The notes under the pieces: generated by a model | What the model was told of the DNA's origin: nothing | What the model saw: only the letters and a program-made list of their open reading frames with translations | Database searches by the model: none | Shown: piece by piece, positions 11,390 through 22,686 of the stretch | Position numbering within the stretch: the first letter of the stretch is position 1 | How the letters are laid out: each line of letters begins with the position of its first letter | Program-made: the position numbers and the translations under genes | Assembly (NCBI GenBank): GCA_037013495.1 | Contig: CM072806.1 | Coordinates: forward strand, 48,821,814-48,885,813 | DNA from: Hippophae tibetana | Lineage: Eukaryota > Streptophyta > Magnoliopsida > Rosales > Elaeagnaceae | DNA length: 64,000 nt | Direction: 5' to 3'

Positions 11390-12394
11390 AAAAAAGTTGT
11401 TAAGAGTGTTGAGAAATTACAAGACAACTTTGGGGTGGTCTATAGCTGATATTAAAGAGATCAACCCTTCATTATGCATGCACAAGATCTTGTTTAAGGA
11501 AGATTGCAAGCCTATTATTGAGCCTCAACGTCATTTGAATCCAATTATGAAGGATGTAGTGAAAGACGAGATCATTAAGTGGTTAGATGCAGGTATTATC
11601 TATCCCATTTCAGATAGCTCTTGGGTTAGCCCAATTCATTGTGTGCCGAAGAAAGGAGGAATTATGGTGGAGGCTAATAGCAACAATGAGCTTATTCCCA
11701 CAAGATAAGTGACTAGTTGGCGAGTCTGCATGGATTATCGAAAGCTCAACAAGGCTACTCGCAAGGATCATTTCCTTCTTCCATTCATTGATTAGATGCT
11801 TGATAGGTTGGCTGGACATTTATTCTATTGTTTCTTAGATGGGTATTCTAGATACAACCAAACTGCTATAGTTTTTAAGGATCAAGAGAAGACCACTTTC
11901 ATTGTCTATATGGAACTTTTTCTTTTCAGAGAATGCCTTTTGGACTTTGCAATGCCCTAGCTACTTTTCAAAGGTGTATGATGGCTATCTTTTCAAACGT
12001 GGTGGAGAATTTCATTGAGGTATTTATGGATGACTTCTTAGTTTTTGGTGATTCATTTTATATGTGTTTGCATAACCTTTCTTTGGTCCTACAAAGATGT
12101 GAAGAGACAAACTTGGTGTTAAATTGGGAAAAGTACCATTTCATGGTACAAGAAGGTGTTATTCTCGGCCATCTAATCTCTTCAAAAGAAATTTAAGTGG
12201 ATAGGGCAAAGATTAAGACTATTGAGAAGCTACTGCCTCTAACATCTATTAAAGGAATTAGAAGTTTTCTTGGTCATGCGGGATTCTATAGGCAGTTCAT
12301 CAAGGACTTCTTTAAGATCTCTAAGCCTCTTTGCAATATTTTGGAGAAAGATAGGAAATTTAATTTTGATGAAGAATTTCTAGAAGCTTTTTAG
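11390..12394 (+). pseudogene. Athila-like reverse transcriptase
   Basis: Fingers-palm segments at 11397-11708 include KEDCKPIIEPQRHLNP and GIIYPISDSSWVSPIHCVPKK. The palm continues at 11933-12196 with MPFGLCNALATFQRCM and the catalytic box FMDDF (family YVDD; both Asp kept). The thumb and connection lie at 12197-12394 (IRSFLGHAGFYRQFIKDF). Stops at about 11706, 12194 and 12392, plus frame changes around 11.72-11.93 kb, break it into at least three pieces. The changes look like gradual decay with no single disabling event. Confidence 0.9.
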
Positions 12395-12790
12395 GCTTTG
12401 AAAGAGAAGCTAATAACTGCGTCCATCATTATTGCACCAAATTGGAGTCTACCTTTTGAGCTCATATGTGATGCTAGTGACTTTGCAGTTGGATCTGTTT
12501 TGGGTCAATGCAAAGAGAGGGTTTCCATGCCATGTACTATTCTAGCAAGACTTTGACTGATACTCAACTTAATTATGCTACCACAGAAAAAAGAGTTACT
12601 TACTATTTTATATGCTTTTGAAAGTTTTCGATCCTATCTAATTGGTACTAAGGTGATAGTTTACATTGATCATTTTTCCATAAAATATCTTATTGCTAAG
12701 AAGGAAGCCAAGCCGAGATTGATTAGATGGGTACTCCTATTGTAATAATTCGATTTAGAGATCAAAGATAAGAAGGGAACCAAGAATCAA
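12395..12790 (+). pseudogene. Athila-like RNase H
   Basis: Follows RT directly. Broken frames encode a CDASDFAVG-like first strand near 12.47 kb, a run resembling YAT(T)EKE near 12.58 kb, and an FRSYLIGT plus [12 protein letters not shown] stretch near 12.63-12.69 kb; the last part matches the [12 protein letters not shown] region of gypsy RNase H, with Ile for Thr. Frameshifts and a stop at about 12.74 kb separate it from integrase. Confidence 0.75.
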
Positions 12791-14015
12791 GTGGTAGATC
12801 ATCTATCTAGACTAGAGAACAATGATGGTGTCATGAATAAGACCATCATTGGCGAGACTTTTCTAGATGAGAAACTATTTTCCTTTTATCACAGAAGTGT
12901 GCCATGGTATGCTGATTATGTTAATTATATTGTGAGCAATGTGCTTCCACTTGATATATCTTTCCAACATAAGAAGAAATTCTTAGATGATGTTAAGTAC
13001 TATGTATGGGATGAACCTTTCTTGTTTAAGCAGTGTGTAGATCAAATTATTAGAAGGTGTATTCCCAAGGAAGAAATTGAAGACATACTTAGGCATTTCC
13101 ATTCTTCAGCCTATAAGGGTCATTTTGGAGGAGAAAGAACAACAACTAAGGTTCTTCAATCAGGTTTTTACTGGCCAACTCTATTTAAAGATGCATATTT
13201 CTTTGTCTCACGCTGTGATAAGTGCCAAAGAGTTGGAAACATTTCAAAGAGACACGAGGTGCCTCTCAACAACATTCTTAAGGTGGAAATATTTTATGTT
13301 TGGGGTATTAATTTCATGGGACCTTTTATATCTTCCTACAAAAACCTTTACATTCTTATTGCTATGGATTATGTTTCTAAGTGGGTGGAAGTAGTTTCCT
13401 TGCCTACCAATGACACCAAGGTGGTGTTGAATTTCTTAAAGAAAAATATTTTTACTCGCATATGAGGTTACTCATAAGATCGCAACCTCTTATCATCCTC
13501 AAACAAGTGGGCAAGTTGAGATTTCAAATAGAGAGGTGAAAAGGATCCTTGAAAAGACAATAAATCCTTCTAGGAAGGATTGGTATAAGAGGTTAGATGA
13601 CGCACTTTGGGCATACAGGACAATATATAAGACACTCATTAGGATGTATCCATATCGGTTAGTTTTTGGGAGAGCTTGTCATCTCCCAGTTGAACTAGAG
13701 CATAATGCGTATTGGGCAATCAAGAACCTGAATTTTGGCTTGAGAGTCATAGGCAAAAAACATCTTCTATAACTCAATGAGATGGATGAGTTCCATCTAC
13801 AAGCATATGAAAATTCTAAGCTTTATAAGGAGAAGACAAAGGGATGGCATGACAACAAGATCTTGCATCGACACTTTGAACCAGGACTGAAAGTTTTGCT
13901 CTTCAATTCTCGTTTAAAGTTTTTCCCAGGAAAACTAAAATCTAAGTGGTTAGGTAATTTCACTATTTCCAAAGTACACCCATATGGAGCTATTGAGATT
14001 AAAGTAAAAGAATGA
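12791..14015 (+). pseudogene. Athila-like integrase with a deletion in the catalytic core
   Basis: The longest open piece (12791-13465, 224 residues) includes the HHCC zinc domain, with HSSAYKGHFGGERT then CDKCQRVG, and the start of the core with the first catalytic Asp region near INFMGPF. It stops after NIFTRI. The next segment (13536-13772) resumes at the helix carrying the family's catalytic Glu region, with YRTIYKTLI and [12 protein letters not shown]. Roughly 30 residues that should contain the second catalytic Asp are missing at about 13.46 kb, so the enzyme is dead. A C-terminal segment follows at 13782-14015 (FPGKLKSKWLGNF). Confidence 0.9.
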
Positions 14016-15497
14016 CAAAGAACTTTCCAAGTGAACGGGAAAAGACTCAAACATTATTGGGGAGGTGACATTGATCGTCAAAAGTGCACTATTTTATTAT
14101 CTGACCCTACCTAAAGCAGAAAAACAGGAAGTCAAGTCGATGAATCTAAATTAAGCGCTTCTTGGGAGGCAACCCATGTGTTTTAGTTTTTATTTATTTT
14201 ACTTAGTTGCACATGTATTAGTTTGAATATTTCTTTATTTTGTTATTTTATTTGGTAGGTGCTAATTGGAGAAAGTGAAGCTATTTTGTTTTTGGATTTC
14301 AATCTTACAAGCCAACTCACCAACCATGGAAGTTTCTTTAAAACCATCTCCTTTATAATTTAATTTTCACACATTGAGGACAGTGTGCATATTAAGTTTG
14401 GGGGTGGAGAGATTGAACTTATTTGAATTATTCATTTGGTATTGTTGCTTGCATGGTTTTGTTTGTTTGGTTGATTGAAACTTGAGGATATATTGTGCTT
14501 TTCGTGGTGATTTATTTTTATTTTTTAGTTGGATTGATGCATAGCTCTTTGAAAAATGTGAATATTGTCTAAGTTTGTGTATAATTTTTGAGTAAGTTTC
14601 ATTTTGACAAGAATATGTTTATTTATGAGCACTAATCTTGATCTTTGAGTTGTTATGATAATTTAGAGAAAATTTATGTGAATATGTAATTCTATTGATC
14701 TCCTTTGGTTTCACATGTCTTAGAATTTGTTTGAAAAGGCAAAATCGTAGACAACACTTAGCTAAGGAAATGATTTTGACCATCTTTGGATCATTTGAGC
14801 CTTTCTATCCAACCTTACATGTTTTATCCATAGTATATCCCGTTTAAGCCTTTATGTTGACTTTTATTTGTCACCCATATATAAGCCTAGTCCAAAATAT
14901 AAATATATATATTCCTTATCCCACTAACACGTGCCCATTGTTAGGAACATTTTAAAGATGCAATGAAAAAAAGGATTATGGCATGAGAAGTTAAATCCCA
15001 ACTTTGGAAGTGTTCATTGAGATGTCAGAAGGTGCCTTGTTATTATCTTACAATGATATATGTATTTAGGGAGAATTTGAGCCAAATATTGTCCTTTATC
15101 CTACCTTTACCTAAGTCATACATTCCAAGCTTAATAAAGTCCTATTGATCTTTGGTTTTGTGTTTGTCTACATTAGTGGAGAGAGAATTGAAAAACAAAC
15201 TTATGAGTTTTGTGATTTCATTAAGATTAGTTGCTTCCATATTTGCATAAACCCATTCGGATTGCATGTGATGAATTATGAAAAGACTTCACACTCACAC
15301 AAGAAAATTCAACGTGAAAATGTGACATACTCTTAAATTGCTTTCATTGTTTAGATAAAATTCTTGTATTTCTTTGAGTTATGTTATTAATATGACGATT
15401 GAGAAATGTTTTGAAAATCATTATTTTGAGTGCATATATTTTTGTTTTATTTCTTTTCTTTTGCTCGAGGACTAGCAAAATCTTAAGTTTGGAGGTG
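14016..15497 (+). other. Athila-like 3' untranslated region with polypurine tract
   Basis: No convincing protein; the 63-residue open frame at 15145-15336 has no recognisable features. Landmarks are a GGGAGGCAACCCATG motif at about 14164, common in this gypsy group after pol; a TAAGTTTGGGGGTGG motif near 14393-14407; and its repeat TAAGTTTGGAGGTG just before the 3' LTR, which is the likely polypurine tract for plus-strand priming. No env-like gene with a signal peptide or membrane segment is visible. Confidence 0.7.
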
Positions 15498-15879
15498 TGA
15501 TAAATCTGTGTTTAAGAGTTATTTTGTCCAATTTATTAATTATAATTGCAATGTTCTTAAGGTTTTTAGTTAATTTTAAGTTTCTAAATTATTATTTGGT
15601 GTTAGTTTTGTAAGAAATTATATTTTCAGAGAAATGGAAACAATTTGAATTAAAAAATGACTTCAATGCAAATAACAAAAGTTGAAAATTTAATTTGAAT
15701 TAAAAAAAGGACTTAAATGAAAATAACAAAAAATTAAATTAATTTTTTTTTTGGCACAGAATGTAGTTCCACGCATGTCTCGAGCTATTGGATTACAAAT
15801 TCAACGGTACAGATTAGGAGAGTGAGCTTCACATGCTACGCAAGAGAGTGGACCAAGATTTCCAGCCTGTCTTTATAGC

Positions 15880-16065
15880 GTCTCTACGTAGAGTGAGGCC
15901 CATCCTGTCTGCACAATGTCAGTGCAAAGAGTAGGGCCTAGCCTGTCTGCACAATGTTAGTGCACATAGTGAGACCCATCTTGTCTGGATAGTTGGCACA
16001 CAAAGTGGGGTCCACCTATCTGTAATGTCAGCACGCAGAGTGACGCCCTTCCCTCTGTACAGCCT
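15880..16065. repeat. ~42-base tandem repeat in the 3' LTR
   Basis: About four to five copies of a unit built on CAGTGCAAAGAGTAGGGCC followed by a CTGTCTGCACAATG run. The 5' LTR holds about one and a half copies at 7520-7565. Since the two LTRs are identical at insertion, the copy number changed afterwards, or the element arose from a recombinant template. Confidence 0.65.
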
Positions 16066-16817
16066 AGCGCAGGAATTTCCTATGACATAGTCCACTGAAG
16101 CTCCGTGTGCCCGCGTGTCTCACCTAATATACATAAGCCACATGTTTAATTCTTCTGCCAGTGAATCACAGCTCTCCACGTGTCATGCATAGTGTAAAAA
16201 GATTTTAGGAAATTTCTCCAACAACTTAGCTCCATTTTTTTACTTATTTTAAAAATGCCTTTTTTGGCTCTTTTGTTTGTGTAAGTAATTTGAAACAAAA
16301 GGAGAGAAAAGAAATATAGAGCAAGCAATTTTCTTTTCTTTTGTTTTGTTACTAAGAAAAGAGAAAAACACACAGAGAGAAAAATATGAAGATAGAGCAA
16401 AAAATGTATTCTTTTGTTTTTAGTTGAATATTGAGTTAGCAACTCTTGAATAGTAGGGCATTCTTAAAGACTATTGTGCAAGATTTTGAAGGGGAATATT
16501 GCTTGAAGATTGAGGAATCATCAAAGAGTTTATTCTAATCCTTTTGTCTTTTGATTTAAGTTTTCTTAAATGTCTAAATATTTTTGGATTGTGATTTCAA
16601 TATTTACTATAAACTAAATTATTTGTTCTAGGGTTTCAATGTAGCTTACATTATGAAGCTTGAATTAATTATTTTTGAATGCTTTATGAGATGTTGCTTT
16701 TAATTTATTTATTCTATTTGTACTTAATTCTTTTGATCGTTGGAAGATTAATCAATTGATTTGTAAACACTAATGAACTTGGAAAAGGAATTTTTGTGTT
16801 TTGCTCTTAGATAGAAT

Positions 16818-16820
<3 letters not shown>

Positions 16821-16848
<28 letters not shown>
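16821..16848. repeat. (AT)14 microsatellite
   Basis: Uninterrupted AT dinucleotides in the 3' LTR of the Athila-like element; absent from the matching place in the 5' LTR (about 8320-8332), so it expanded after insertion. Confidence 0.95.
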
Positions 16849-16851
<3 letters not shown>

Positions 16852-17305
16852 ATAAGAATATACCTTTATTGTATGTGTTGCTATTGAGAACTTTGAGCTT
16901 AATGAATCTTTAGTAAATTTAATTCTCATAGGAATATAGAGAATTAATTTATTGAGATGTGTCTATTTGTTATCGGAAGAGACATGTGGATAAATTAGGA
17001 GTTCTTGGTTGACAAATTAAATGCGAGAACATAAATCAAAAGAAAATAATATGATTCATGTGGATTAATTGAGTGAAATTTCCATCCTAAAGTTTTCTCG
17101 AAGTGTTAATCTCATATATTGTTATTTAGAATTAGTTTAGTTTAACTCTATCCAAATATCGATTATTTGGATAAAATTAGGTTGAGACAATTTTAGTACT
17201 TAACAAAGATTAGTAACAAATCTTTGTGGGAATGATATTGTATTTATCACTTATTACTTGTAACCGTGTATACTTGCATGTTGATGTTCATTTAAATCAC
17301 CAACA

Positions 17306-17664
17306 AAAACAGTATTTTGGGTATGCGTCATTAAATTTTGTGAAGGATACACATATGGAGAGTGATCAACAAGCCTTTTTTACCAGCACCACATTTGACA
17401 GCTAAGATTGGGTAGTCCCCCTCTCTAATAATTTTTATCTTTAAGTTCAGTGACCTTACTTTTAATCACTTTGTTCTTTTCTCTTAGGAACTTTCTCTTT
17501 CTTTGCTTGGTAGGTCTTGCTTTTGGATCAACATTGAAGCTATGGGTTATAATCTCTAGGTCAATCCTAGGCATATCTGTAGGCTTCCATGCAAAGATAT
17601 CAAAATTCACTCTTAAGAATTGAGATAGTTTCTTCCTAACCTTTGTTGTTAAGTCAATGCTCAT
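17306..17664 (-). pseudogene. Tat-type reverse transcriptase, N-terminal part
   Basis: The minus strand from 17664 encodes the start of a Tat RT: a KLSQFLRVNFDIFAWKP run followed by DMPRIDLEIITHSFNVDP, a pattern very typical of this group. It continues in a broken frame towards 17311, where sense resumes on the far side of the Athila-like element at 7131. The right target-site duplication copy is AAAAC at 17306-17310. Frameshifts near 17.42 kb break it. Protease lies just upstream in element sense. Confidence 0.8.
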
Positions 17665-17749
17665 TTTTAGAGAGTGGTCTTTCCCCTTGTCTTCGACTGG
17701 TAAATCTCAAACTTCATTTGAATTAACTGACTCAATTAGGCATTTACCC

Positions 17750-18067
17750 TTAACCTTGTTTAACAAGGCCTATACTATAATTTATACTTATAATAACCTC
17801 TAGCCTTTTCTTGGTCCCCTTTATTTCTGTTATGCCTTCCTCAGTTGGGTATTTGATGACTTGGTGGAAAGTAGATGGAACTGCTTTAATCTTATGTATC
17901 CATGGTCCAACCAAAATCACATTGTAATGGGTTGGGACATCAAGTACCATAAAGTTGGTCGTTACTATAGACCCTGTCACCATAACAAGTAAAATTATGG
18001 TTCCAACTACATAGGTATGGTACTTTTGAATCCTACTAGGTGTAGCTCTCTTCTTAGGATTTTTCAT
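17750..18067 (-). pseudogene. Tat-type aspartic protease, C-terminal half
   Basis: The minus strand encodes a segment with NFMVLDVPTHYNVILVGPWI, matching the flap-to-ILGRP region of Tat-type proteases, and KAVPSTFHQVIKYPTEEGI, the conserved stretch after it. The N-terminal half with the DTG active site should lie near 18.1-18.2 kb, in a broken frame; I do not see it intact. It sits between gag and RT. The plus-strand frame at 18277-18555 is a shadow. Confidence 0.75.
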
Positions 18068-18559
18068 TCCTTCATACCTAGAGCCATCTTTGTCAATAGA
18101 AAAAGAAGGTCCATGGAGCTCCCAGTATCAATCATGATTCGGTAGACATCGTAGGATGTTATTCATAGGGTGATTACCAAAGGGTCTTCATGGGGAGACG
18201 TGGTCTCATCCTTCCAAGATAAGGTGATTTAAACAAAGGATATCCCTTTACCCAAATTATAAACATATGGTAAGTTGTGCAAGTCTCTAGTGTATCTTTT
18301 TTGCAAGTTACTATAGGTCCTATTAAGCCTAGGCTCTCCATTTATAGTATGGATGGTTTTACATTAGCCTCATTATATGGGCCTATTTCGCTACCTTGTG
18401 GAGCAGGTAGCCTCAGCATTTTGCATTCGAGTTGTCGATTAACTCCTTTACTATTGTTTACCACTATGTCACCCAAATACCCCTTGGATAATAAATCTTC
18501 TATTTCTTTCTTTAGATGTTTGCAATCTCACGTCTCGTGGCCTATATCTTTGTGAAAGA

Positions 18560-19440
18560 CACACTACTTAGATGTGTCCCTAAGAGGTGTCCTCATTTTT
18601 AGTCGCCGCCTGACATTTTCTCATCCTCCATCCTCAACAAAGCTTGAGCTAGACTTACTTTCAAAGGTGGACCCTTAAAGGGAGATAGTAACCTCCCCTA
18701 AGGCCCTCTATGCCAAGGCTATTAGCCACTCACCCTGGGATTTGGAGTAAAGTATTTCTTACTATTAATCATTTTATCTTGGTTTGATCTATTTAGGCTT
18801 ATTCTCCTCTTTTCCTTCTTTAGTGTAGATTCTACAGCTACCTTATTATTTTTTTCCAACCCAAATTCCCTTTCTAAATTGACAAACTTTCTTGCCTCTA
18901 CATTATCTTTCTCAATCGTTTAGGGGATTGTTTTGGTTAATTTCATGAACAAATCAGAATTCCTTAGTAGACCTCGCTTGAAAGCTTCTATCGTAATAAG
19001 GTCAAGACAGTCCATTATTTCTAGCTTTTCGTCCCTAAACCTTCTCATGTACTTTTCAATAGACTCCCTATTTCCTTGGGTGATTTAGAAAGGGTGGTGA
19101 GCTTCTTTCCTTAGAAGCTTATTAAGGCATAGTTGGTGATGAACAACTTGGCAAATTAAGATAATGAGGTTATGGTACGAGGTGCCAAGTTATTAAACCA
19201 CTTTTTTACGCCATCACATAGAGTGGTAGTAAATAGTTTGAACATCACGGAATCTCTCTTACCTTGAGTGAGCCTCATAAGGGCCATAGTGGTCATTAAA
19301 TGTTGAGCATGAGTTATCAGATCCTTCGTTTCTTGGTAGTCTGAACACTTAGGAGCATTAAACTTGGTTAGAGGCTCATCATTCTCTATTTCATTAGAGA
19401 AGCGGGAGACACATAATTTCTCACAATCCCTATCCATATC
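18560..19440 (-). pseudogene. Tat-type gag, degenerate
   Basis: The clearest segment, 19156-19437, carries the N-terminal gag core: a KFNAPKCSDYQETKDLITHA run, an LMTTMALM run and a CDGVKKWFNNLAPRTITSLS stretch. These match the PxxFKxPxxxxYDGxxDPxxHLxxF and AxxWFxxLxPxSIxSF consensus of gypsy gag. Downstream to about 18.56 kb it continues in broken frames with Lys/Arg-rich runs. Its first residues lie about 540 bases after the primer-binding site. Confidence 0.75.
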
Positions 19441-19975
19441 ATAGTGTAGCTTGCCCTTGTCTTTCCATTTGTCGACCTCTTTGATCGTCTGGTCTTACTT
19501 TCGATTTGTTTCATCTAATGCCTGGAAGCATGCCTCCCAACACTTGTAGAAATTGCTCATTATTGAGCCTATGGTATAGGGAGAAGGGTTGCCCTCTACT
19601 ATGTTCTCCCCCAAGGTGGGCTCATTTATTGTAGGAACCGGTCCGATAGCATCTACCGGACTAATGGCTTGACCCTCTAGAACACCTAGGCCTGACTATG
19701 AGCACAATGTTCTATTTTCTTGCCTAGTGTCCTCAATCTCTCTTCTTAGCTCGAGAATTTGGCATGTCAAAACTTGATGGGGTTGGCAAGATATGGTCAT
19801 TTGATAAAGATGCTATTTCGTTCGCTAGTCTCAACTTTCCTCAACTCGCATTCCCATCATGACGGACATAAATCCTAGATAACACAATTTGCTTACAAGG
19901 TATCTTTCTCAAAATTGAGGGTGAATCCTTGAAAATAAGGGGCCAGAATCTAAGGTTTGACCTTCAAATCCTGAG

Positions 19976-19992
19976 CCCCACGATAGGCACCA
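19976..19992 (-). other. Primer-binding site of the Tat-like element
   Basis: On the minus strand this reads TGGTGCCTATCGTGGGG, close to the TGGCGCCCACCGTGGGG site typical of Tat-group gypsy elements. It starts four bases after the likely LTR end (CA at 19997-19996, minus strand). Confidence 0.65.
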
Positions 19993-19995
19993 AAA

Positions 19996-20408
19996 TGTTA
20001 AGATGGTCTGATTTTTAGAGAGAGGTCAAAGAATTGACAGAATGTGTGGATATCTTATGAGGTCCATATATATATCATTACATGTACACATGTTGATCAT
20101 GTGAGGTTACATATCGCAACATGTCAGGAGGTTACATATGTAAAAATATAATTTGGGCTTGAGGTCGACCATTTCATGGCTCAGCCTGGTGGCCGGCCTT
20201 CTAATACCTAAAATTTCTATGCATAGGTTAGGGCACCCTATGAGTATCATTGTGGGTGCGAGCATAAAGGCACCCTATGAGTATCATTATGGGTGTGAAC
20301 ATAAACTTGGCCTTCCTAGGCTAACGCGTTTGATGGCTGGGGCTGTTAGTGGGTCGGGCTTTAGATCGATCCATAATTTTAAACATATACATATAGAAGT
20401 TATGTAAA
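19996..20408 (-). repeat. 5' LTR of the Tat-like element (inner part; outer end uncertain)
   Basis: The inner edge is set by the adjacent primer-binding site. No second copy is found in the window, because the left end of the element runs off or is lost. It includes a direct 37-base duplication at 20232-20268 and 20269-20305 (GGCACCCTATGAGTATCATT...), with four differences between copies. The outer edge is a guess from the change to AT-rich sequence near 20.41 kb. Confidence 0.45.
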
Positions 20409-20667
20409 GAAATAAACTAATGGGTTCGCTATGATTCATAAGAAAGGCTAAAAAAATGTGTAACATTGATTTCATGAAATGAATAAAATGATAACATTTA
20501 TGAAGAAATCATATTACCATTTAATGTATCAATTAAAATCATCAAGTAAAATGTTAAGTGTGTGTCTTAGAACGAATGAAAATTCAATTACTATAAGGGG
20601 ATTTACTTCCTATTTTTTTGTAATAAAAATTTCACTACTTTGAATAACTTAGGGTCATATTATTTAG

Positions 20668-22154
20668 TTATACTATTTGTTTTTCTCTCTTTTTATATTC
20701 TTTATATATATATATAAAGAGCCAAAAATTAGCCACACAAAAATCCTCTTTTGAAGCTTGTGATGGAGTTACTGTTTTATTGGGTGATTGTGTTTCATCC
20801 AAAATCGGTAGCTCTTCTTTTGGTGTCTGAGATGTTTGCCCAGATGATAGTTGCTTGATGATTTCCAAGAATTCTTCTTGGATTTTTACTTGAGCAAATA
20901 GGGCGTTAGTGTGCACCTTCTGTGCTAATAATAATGAAGAAGCTTGTATGTCCTTCACTGGGTGATCCTTGTAACCTTTCTAGGTTAGCCATATTTCAAC
21001 AGCTGGTAATAAGAGCGTTTTTGGGATCATGAATGACGACCACCACTTGATTTGAAATGAACGATTGATACTCATTACCTCTGATGCTTTTGGGTATAAG
21101 ACTCATTGACATACCCAAGGGAGGTTAAATTTTGAACAAAATATGCACAAAGGAGGGAATCTAGCTTCCTCTGTGGATGGTTTATAATGTGACTAGAAAG
21201 ATTCATAACTTTCTTTCACAGGTGATATAAGAATTAATGAAAGGTTGCCGAATAGTTTCCACCATTGTAAAAACCAAGATGGGAACCGGTTTGGATTAAT
21301 AAACTTATTAACAAAGAAAAACAACCAAGAATGTTGGTTATCTTTATTTTGAATAAGGAATGCATTAAACCATGTCTGGTGATAATCCCAATAATTGTAT
21401 GAAGTACAATGTGGGATGGAATGTGTTGCACTAACTGGGAAATCCAACTGCTTATATAATTCATTTCCCCAATCTGCTAGGGATATGATTTTATGGAGTT
21501 TGGCAGTTGAAAACTGCACTTCTGTTGATTTTGGATAGTGGAAATGTTTGATTTCCACACTACCAGTGATTTCCAAAATACTCTGATAGTATTGAGGAGT
21601 TTTTGAAGATAAAGACGGCCTATAAAAAATCTTTTTTCCAAAATAATTTTGAACGGCCAAGTAAGGGTTTTGGTTGAAAATTTGTTTTTCAATAATAGTT
21701 ACCACCTAAGTTGGCTGTTTCTTAAAATACTCAGATGATGTTTTAGTTTTGGGAATTACTTCCCTTTCTCTCTTTGGAGGAAATAAGTTAAAGAAGTTAT
21801 TCTTCTTTCTGGAATAGAAATTGTTGCAGATGTTTTTGGAGAAAGTGATTTTGATTTGGAAGGTATAATTTCCAAGTTTGATAAAACAGTTGGTCCCCTA
21901 ATTTCTAGGATACAACGAAATGCAATTCTGATTTTCTCAGAATCCATATTTTGCAACCATTCATGGATGCGATTATTTAATTCTAAATCCTTAGGTGTGA
22001 GTTGTGGTGATGATTGTTCCAAAGTTTGTTTGGAAGATGATGATTGGTTATGGGTAACCAGAGACCATGTCATGATGGATTTAGCCGATGAAAGGCTGGT
22101 AATGGTTAGGTTTGGAGGTTCACTCTTCTCCTTTCCTTTCTTTTTCTTGCTCAT
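20668..22154 (-). pseudogene. Endogenous pararetrovirus ORF2, unknown function
   Basis: Three minus-strand open segments in succession: 21756-22154 (132 residues, Lys-rich start, Ser-rich linker), 21193-21705 (170 residues, rich in Trp and Phe) and 20668-20958 (96 residues, with a helical, Gln-rich stretch). The start codon lies inside the last part of ORF1 in another frame, so the two ORFs overlap slightly. A separate ORF after RNase H is a mark of florendoviruses, whose ORF2 has no established role. Stops and frame changes at about 21.73 and 21.0-21.19 kb break it. A Ty3/gypsy origin is less likely because no integrase follows RNase H. Confidence 0.6.
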
Positions 22155-22169
22155 CGTGGTACCTATTTT

Positions 22170-22638
22170 GAAGAAATTCTCTGGTTAGAAAATCAGGTAA
22201 TGAATTCTCTTCTCCTTTGATAAATTCTATATAAAAATAAAAAATGCTTAATAATGCTTGCCATCTAGAAAAAATCTGTTTGATGCAATATTCTTAACAT
22301 CTTTTAATAAAATTTCTTTTGCAGATTTACAATCAATCCTTAGTAAAAAAAAATTGATTTAATAAATCCGATTGAAATTTAGAAATACAAAGTACTATGG
22401 AAAGTACTACTTTTTTTACAGTGGAATAATTCTTTTGGAAATCATTCCAATGGCCAGAGACAAACTGAACAATTTGTTCAATATTATCTTGGACTTGTTT
22501 TAAAATCCCACCATAGCCAAACTCACTGGCATCAGTTCTACTACCTTGGGGAGTATTGGATCTGGAAGATGTAAACCGGGAATGTTTAGAACCTATGCTT
22601 TTATTTTTTGCACAATTTTGGTGTGTTCTTTTGTCCAA
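22170..22638 (-). pseudogene. Endogenous pararetrovirus RNase H
   Basis: The minus strand encodes an RNase H start with TDASEFGYGGIL, giving the first catalytic Asp, then a run ending FVSGHWNDFQKNYST, as in caulimovirid polyproteins. A frameshift around 22.33 kb separates this from the last part, which ends where ORF2 starts. RNase H removes RNA from the RNA-DNA hybrid during genome replication. There is no integrase downstream, which separates pararetroviruses from gypsy elements. Confidence 0.75.
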
Positions 22639-22686
22639 GGCTCAGAAGTTTTCTTAAGCCTATTATGTAAAGGTTTTGCTAACCTA

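Larger units (their letters stand above)
15498..17305 (+). repeat. 3' LTR of the Athila-like element
   Basis: Collinear with 7132-8786. Starts TGATAAATC and ends near CACCAACA. Two features set it apart from the 5' LTR: about 150 extra bases of a GC-richer tandem repeat at 15.88-16.06 kb, and a pure (AT)14 run at 16821-16848 where the 5' copy has only a short ATATGTATAT. Open frames within it are by-products of the LTR sequence. Confidence 0.9.
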
